Source: Protea cynaroides
Lineage: Eukaryota > Streptophyta > Magnoliopsida > Proteales > Proteaceae
Reading direction: 5' to 3'
Assembly: GCA_028583415.1 (NCBI GenBank)
Contig: CM053270.1
Location: 47,570,663-47,634,662 of the forward strand
Length of the DNA: 64,000 bases
Shown: in pieces, positions 59,576-64,000 of the stretch
Position numbering within the stretch: position 1 is the first letter of the stretch
Layout of the letters: the number at the start of each line of letters is the position of its first letter
Program-made: the position numbers and the translations under genes
Notes under the pieces: model-generated
What the model saw: the letters and a program-made list of their open reading frames with translations, nothing else
Told to the model about the DNA's origin: nothing
Databases searched by the model: none

Positions 59576-59709
59576 ATGTTGATGCATGTTATACTGTGGA
59601 GGACTACATGGACGCTCCAGTATATGGAGGTGTTGCTGCTTTAGAAGTGCAAGCAGGGGAGGACGAGCATGACGCTTCAAGTGAGTGCCCTTTCTGCGTA
59701 TACCTCTAG
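59576..59709 (+). CDS. LTR microprotein, outer solo LTR
   Basis: DVDACYTVEDYMDAPVYGG, GEDEHDAS, then SECPFCVYL and TAG. The first Cys of the CEC cluster is Ser (AGT). Same subfamily as the copies in element A (PFCVYL ending). Confidence 0.45.
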
Positions 59710-60575
59710 GATGTTGGTTTTGTTTCTTTATTTATTTTCAGTTGGATTTATAATTAGGATGTAAGGATAATTATTTATGTTTTGGTATTTTGAATAATTG
59801 GATAATTTATTTATCAATAGAAGTACTCAGTTGATTTAATTTAAGACTTTCGCTGTATTTTATTATATTCTGATTATGGTTATGTGTAATGGTTTGTATG
59901 AGTGGACACGGTCTTATTGAGATCCTGGTGTGAACCGTTGGTTCAATGACGGTTCACTCACACTTCTGATTCAGCCAGAATTGGGGTGTGACACCTAACA
60001 TCTACAGAAATAGTCCTCTTACCTCAGTTTCCTTGTGAGGAAAGGGTGAAAACCGTCAGTAAGCAACTCATCTGCAACTCCTTCTCCAAGCAACTTCATC
60101 TTCGAGTTTTATCCTTCTTCTCCTCTCTTTTCTCTTAGTTCTAGGGTTTAAGATTGAGCAAAAAGAGTAAGAGAGTAGAGGGACATCCTCTATATAGGGA
60201 GAAAGTTCCCATGTAGAGTCCTCTCTCAGTTAGGAGAGTAGTCTCTCTAAATTTGGAAAGTTTCCAATTCTCGAAACAGATCTAGGTTTCACTGGTCGCA
60301 TAAACCGTCTACCAGTGAACCCTAAGGTATCGACCAATGAGTCTAAAACTGGACTGGTTGACTGGTCTTAGTTTCTAAATGTGATTGGTCGATCACACAG
60401 GTTCCTACAGTCGACCACTCAAGTAAAATCAATTATTTTAGCTTATCTGGCCTCACGGTTCCTTCATACGGTTAGTTTAGGTTGGTTCACTCAAGCTGAT
60501 TATGATGGAAAGACCTGATACGACACGGTTAAATCGGATTAGTGGAGTGTGGCCTTATAACTTTCCCCCTTAAAT

Positions 60576-63500
60576 AAATTTTTTCCTCAAAAATTGAGCA
60601 TACCTTCCAAGTCGAATAAATGAGGATATCGTTTCCACTTAGCGTCTTCTTCTTCCCACGTTATCTCTTTCACATCTTGGATTCTCTAGGTTACCTTATC
60701 ATAATAGATGTCACGGTTGTGAAGACGTTGAACCTTTCGATCGGTGATCTCAGAAGGCATTCGACTAGTGATAGCAAAAGGCACTACTTTGAACATCAGA
60801 TCTTCAGTCAGATCTGGTGGATCCGTAGTTAAAACGTGTGTAGGATCTCTGATGTATGTCTTCAATTATGAAACGTGGAATACATCATATACACCAGACA
60901 TAGACGGTGGTAGCCAAAATCTCATAAGGTCCAATGTATCTAGGACACAATTTTCCCTTATTGTCGAATAGCTTCAAACCATGCATAGGTGATATCTTCA
61001 AGAATACCTTGTCACCTACAGCGAATTCGAGGTCTCGTCGTCGGTTGTTTGCATATTGCTTTTGATAATTTTAAGTTGTTTTAACCCTTTCCTTGATTAT
61101 GTCCACTACCTTACAGGTTTCTTCAACAAACTCAGGTCCAATGATTCTTCGTTCTCTAACTTCATTCCAAAATAGAGGGGTTCGATATTTTCTATCATAC
61201 AATGATGCTTCACAGGGTGACATCTGTATAGTAGCCTGATAGTTGTTGTTATAAGCGAACTCGATCAATGGTAACTTCTCATCCCATGCTCCTTTGAAAT
61301 CAAAGGCACAAGCTCGGAGCATATCTTTTAGAATTTGAATAGTCCACTCCGACTGTTCACCGGTTTGAGGATGGAATGCAGTACTGAACTTCAACTTTGT
61401 TCCCATAGCTTTCTGTAATCCTTCCGAAAATTTTGAAGTAAAAAATGGGTCTCTGTCAGATACTATGCTCTCAGGTACACTGTAATCTGACAATATTGCC
61501 CATATATAACTTGATCAATCGCTCTAGAGTATATTAAGGTCGTATAGCAATGAAACAAGTTGTCTTAGTAAGACGATCGATAATCACCCAAACTACGTCA
61601 ACTGATCTGTGAGTCAGTGGTAAATCGATAACGAAGTCCATGGTGATGCAGTCCCATTTCCAAGCTGGTTCAGGCAATGGTTGTAATAAACTTGTTGGTC
61701 TTTTCCTTTCAACATTTACTTGTTGACAATTCAGACATTGAAATATGTACTTAGCTACATTTGTCTTCATTCCTCTCTACTAGTATAATCTCTTCAATTC
61801 ATAGTACATTTTAGTACTTTCAGGGTGTACCGAATACGGTATCGAATGAGCTTCCAATGTTATTCTTTGTCAAAGGTCTGAATCTTTACTTTTAGGAATA
61901 CATAATCTTCCTCTGTATCTTAGTACCCTATCAGCATCTAGTAAAAAATCAGGATTTGACTTACCCTTCTCCAAATCTTCTTGTACTGTTCTCAGGTGTA
62001 GATCCTGTAAGATTGTTGTTTTCACCTCCTCTGTCATGTCAGGTAGAATCTTCAATGTGGCGCACTGGAGTGTGAACTTATGGACAAGACCTTGTTCCAC
62101 TGGGCCATCAGGAGATTCAATTTGGTATTGCACTTCATCCCAATTAAATGTTGTTGTTATAAGGCTTAATACAGCATTTGTGCTAAGTCCTTCGTCTGGC
62201 TTCAATACCCCCTTTCTGCTCAATGCATCCCCCACTATGTTAGCCTTTCCAGGATGATATTGAATATCACAGTCATAATCCTTCAACAATTATAATCATC
62301 TTCTCTGTCTCATGTTCAACTCTTTTTGGTTAAAGAGATGGGTAAGACTCTTGTGATCTGACTTCACCTGAAATTTTTTTCCATACAAATAATGTCTCCA
62401 AGTCTTAATTGCATGAATCAATGCTGCTAGTTCAAGATCGTGGGTAGGGTAATTCTTCTCATATTCCTTCAGTTTCCTTGAAACATAAGCAATTACTTGT
62501 TCACCTTGCATCAGCATGCACCCTAGACCCAATTTGGAGGCATCGATATACAGGGTAAATGGCTGCCCTGGTACTGAAATAGTCAAGATAGGTGTCGATA
62601 TCAACTTTGACTTCAAGGTCTGGAAGCATTTTTTACATTGGTCAGACCAAATGAACTTCTCCCCTTTCTTGGTCAGCTTGGTGAGAGGTACGACGATTCT
62701 AGAGTAATCCCCTATGAATTGTCTGTATTAACTGACTAACCCCAGGAAACTTTTAATCTCAACAACGTTCTTAGGCGCTTTCCACTTCACAATCGCTTCT
62801 ATCTTCCTGGGGTCCACTTTAATTCCTTTCGATGACACTACGTGACCTAAGAACTACACTTCATTCAGTCAGAACTCACATTTCTTGAATTTGGCATAAA
62901 ACTTCTCCCTCTCAGCCATTGTAAGGTTGCTCTAAGATCCGTGGCATGAGTCCCTTCATCCTTGGAATAAATCAATATGTCATCTATGAAAACTATAACC
63001 GAAGTGTCCAACATGTCGTGAAAAACCCGATTCATGAGTTCTATAAAAGACACTAGTGCATTGGTTAGCCCGAAGGACATGACCAGGAACTCATAATGTC
63101 CATACTTGATTCTAAAGATTGTCTTTGGAATATCATCATCTTTAATCTTCAATTGATGATATCCAAACCGTAGATCAATTTTGAAAAACACCTTCGCACC
63201 TTGCAACTGGTTAAATAAGTCATCAATATGAGGTAATGGGTATCGATTCTTGATCATGAGCTTGTTCAATTTCTGATAGTCTATACACAGTCAAACACTA
63301 CCGTCCTTCTTTTTCACGAACAATACAGGCACTACCCATGGTGATATACTTCGCCGGATAAAGCCTTTGTGTAATAACTCCTGCAGTTGAGTCTTCAATT
63401 CCTTCAATTAGGTAGGAGCCATCCGATAAAGTGTCTTAGACACAGGTGCCGACCCTGACAATAAGTCTATGACGAACTCAGTTGCTCGATCATGTGGCAA

Positions 63501-64000
63501 CCCGGGTAAATCTTCTAAAAACATGTTCAAAAACTCTCGTCAACTTCTATATCCTCCATCTGTGACACTTCCTTGGTGATGTCAACCACGGATACCAGAT
63601 ACCCAACTCCTCCCTTCTCAAGGCATCTCTTAGTCTTAAGTGTAGAGAGAATGAGTTTTCATTTACGAAGAAGTTTGGTGCCCATAAAGTTGAATTATGT
63701 GCCATCTTTGCCTTTGAATATCAACTTTTTCTCAGCACATAGTAGACTTGTGGAATGCTGAGATAACCAGTCCATTCCTAAGATGACGTCAAAGTCTACC
63801 ATCTCGAGTTAAACTATATTTGCATCCATACTCCTTCCATTAATAAGTACTGAACATAGTCCATAGCATTCATCTAACACAACCTCTAATCCCAAAAGTG
63901 ATCTGACTAATAACTTGAGATCTAAAGGTCTGAGGGGTATATTCAACTTCTTCCCAAAGGTGATGGATACAAAAAAACGAGTAGTCCCAGAGTCGAAAAG
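60576..64000 (-). pseudogene. pol: element C pol, partial at the window edge
   Basis: From 64000 down: protease LFDSGTT, DFDVILGMDWL, a linker with several stops, RT (RFGYHQLKIK; GHYEFLVMSFGL; intact FIDDILIYSKD), RNase H (LYIDASKLG; DHKSL), the CLNC finger, integrase core (MDFVIDLPL; SDRDPFF; QSEWTIQ, with Arg to Trp after the Glu) and a C-terminal GPYEIL, then broken chromodomain sequence. Many stops and frameshifts, more than in A. The gag and antisense regions are off the window. Confidence 0.88.

Larger units (their letters stand above)
53215..59993 (+). repeat. solo LTR in LTR of C, TSD CCTAA, itself split
   Basis: Forward copy, TGTAAGACCCGCACTCC...GGGGTGTGACA, with CCTAA at 53210-53214 and 59994-59998. 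Interrupted by the reverse LTR 54612-59210. ACCGGTCG flavour, tracts at about 53365-53385 and 53935-54085. Splice donor CG|GTAAGT at 53653. Confidence 0.93.
37232..60559 (-). repeat. 3' LTR of element C, split by element B and a solo LTR
   Basis: It starts TGACACCCC (a 2-bp deletion from TGTCACACCCC) and ends GGCCTTATA, before a polypurine tract on the minus strand. Segments 37232-38608, 52843-53214 and 59999-60559 join to about 2.3 kb in the usual LTR order. Element B (TSD GGTCG/GGTTG) and the 53215-59993 LTR (TSD CCTAA) are the insertions. Confidence 0.87.
37232..64000 (-). mobile_element. Ty3/gypsy element C, partial, minus strand
   Basis: 3' LTR at 37232-60559 (split by nested insertions), PPT at about 60560-60575, then integrase, RNase H, RT and protease toward higher coordinates. 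The window ends inside protease, so gag, the antisense gene, PBS and 5' LTR are not visible. Its LTR subfamily (CTGGTCGACCAG flavour) matches that of its host fragment at 36336. Confidence 0.88.

Overview
The window is nuclear DNA of a flowering plant, with no cellular protein-coding gene that I can support. The evidence is plant-type retrotransposons primed from initiator tRNA-Met (PBS TGGTATCAGAGC), chromodomain integrases of the Tekay/del kind, hAT-type MITEs, a tRNA-derived SINE and a decayed LINE. The species cannot be named from the sequence.

Layout. 1-993: unassigned left flank with a 141-bp foldback MITE and a long GA microsatellite. 994-17666: Ty3/gypsy element A on the minus strand, with about 2.3-kb LTRs and two younger solo LTRs nested in it. 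17667-24339: a decayed Ty1/copia element on the plus strand, fused to the broken end of A's LTR, carrying another nested solo LTR. 24340-36335: a 12-kb AT-rich island without recognisable genes but with a SINE, two hAT-like elements with 8-bp target-site duplications (TSDs), a LINE remnant and small dispersed or tandem repeats. 36336-64000: a deep nest. A plus-strand LTR fragment holds element C (minus, running off the right edge). C's 3' LTR is split by element B (plus, 38609-52837) and by a solo LTR (53215-59993), which itself contains a second and a third solo LTR. TSDs of 5 bp support most of these boundaries.

All long LTRs belong to one family whose forward ends are TGTAAGACCC...GGGGTGTGACA, but they fall into several diverged subfamilies. 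Four features of the family go beyond gag-pol. (1) An antisense gene lies between the 5' LTR and gag, with a 441/442-bp intron in its 5' UTR. (2) A short acidic, Cys-rich ORF lies near the 3' end of every LTR examined, and its peptide is conserved while codons differ. (3) Clusters of GGTCGA/GGTCGCA motifs flank the LTR promoter and lie upstream of the antisense gene. Their flanking bases switch between subfamilies, yet in A and B they match at all sites within an element. (4) A short intron separates gag from protease.

Taken together these suggest a retrotransposon that carries its own DNA-binding or regulatory protein with co-evolving target sites, by analogy with VANC proteins of VANDAL transposons. 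That is a hypothesis. Every gag-pol copy here is broken by stops, frameshifts or insertions, so none of the visible elements looks autonomous today.
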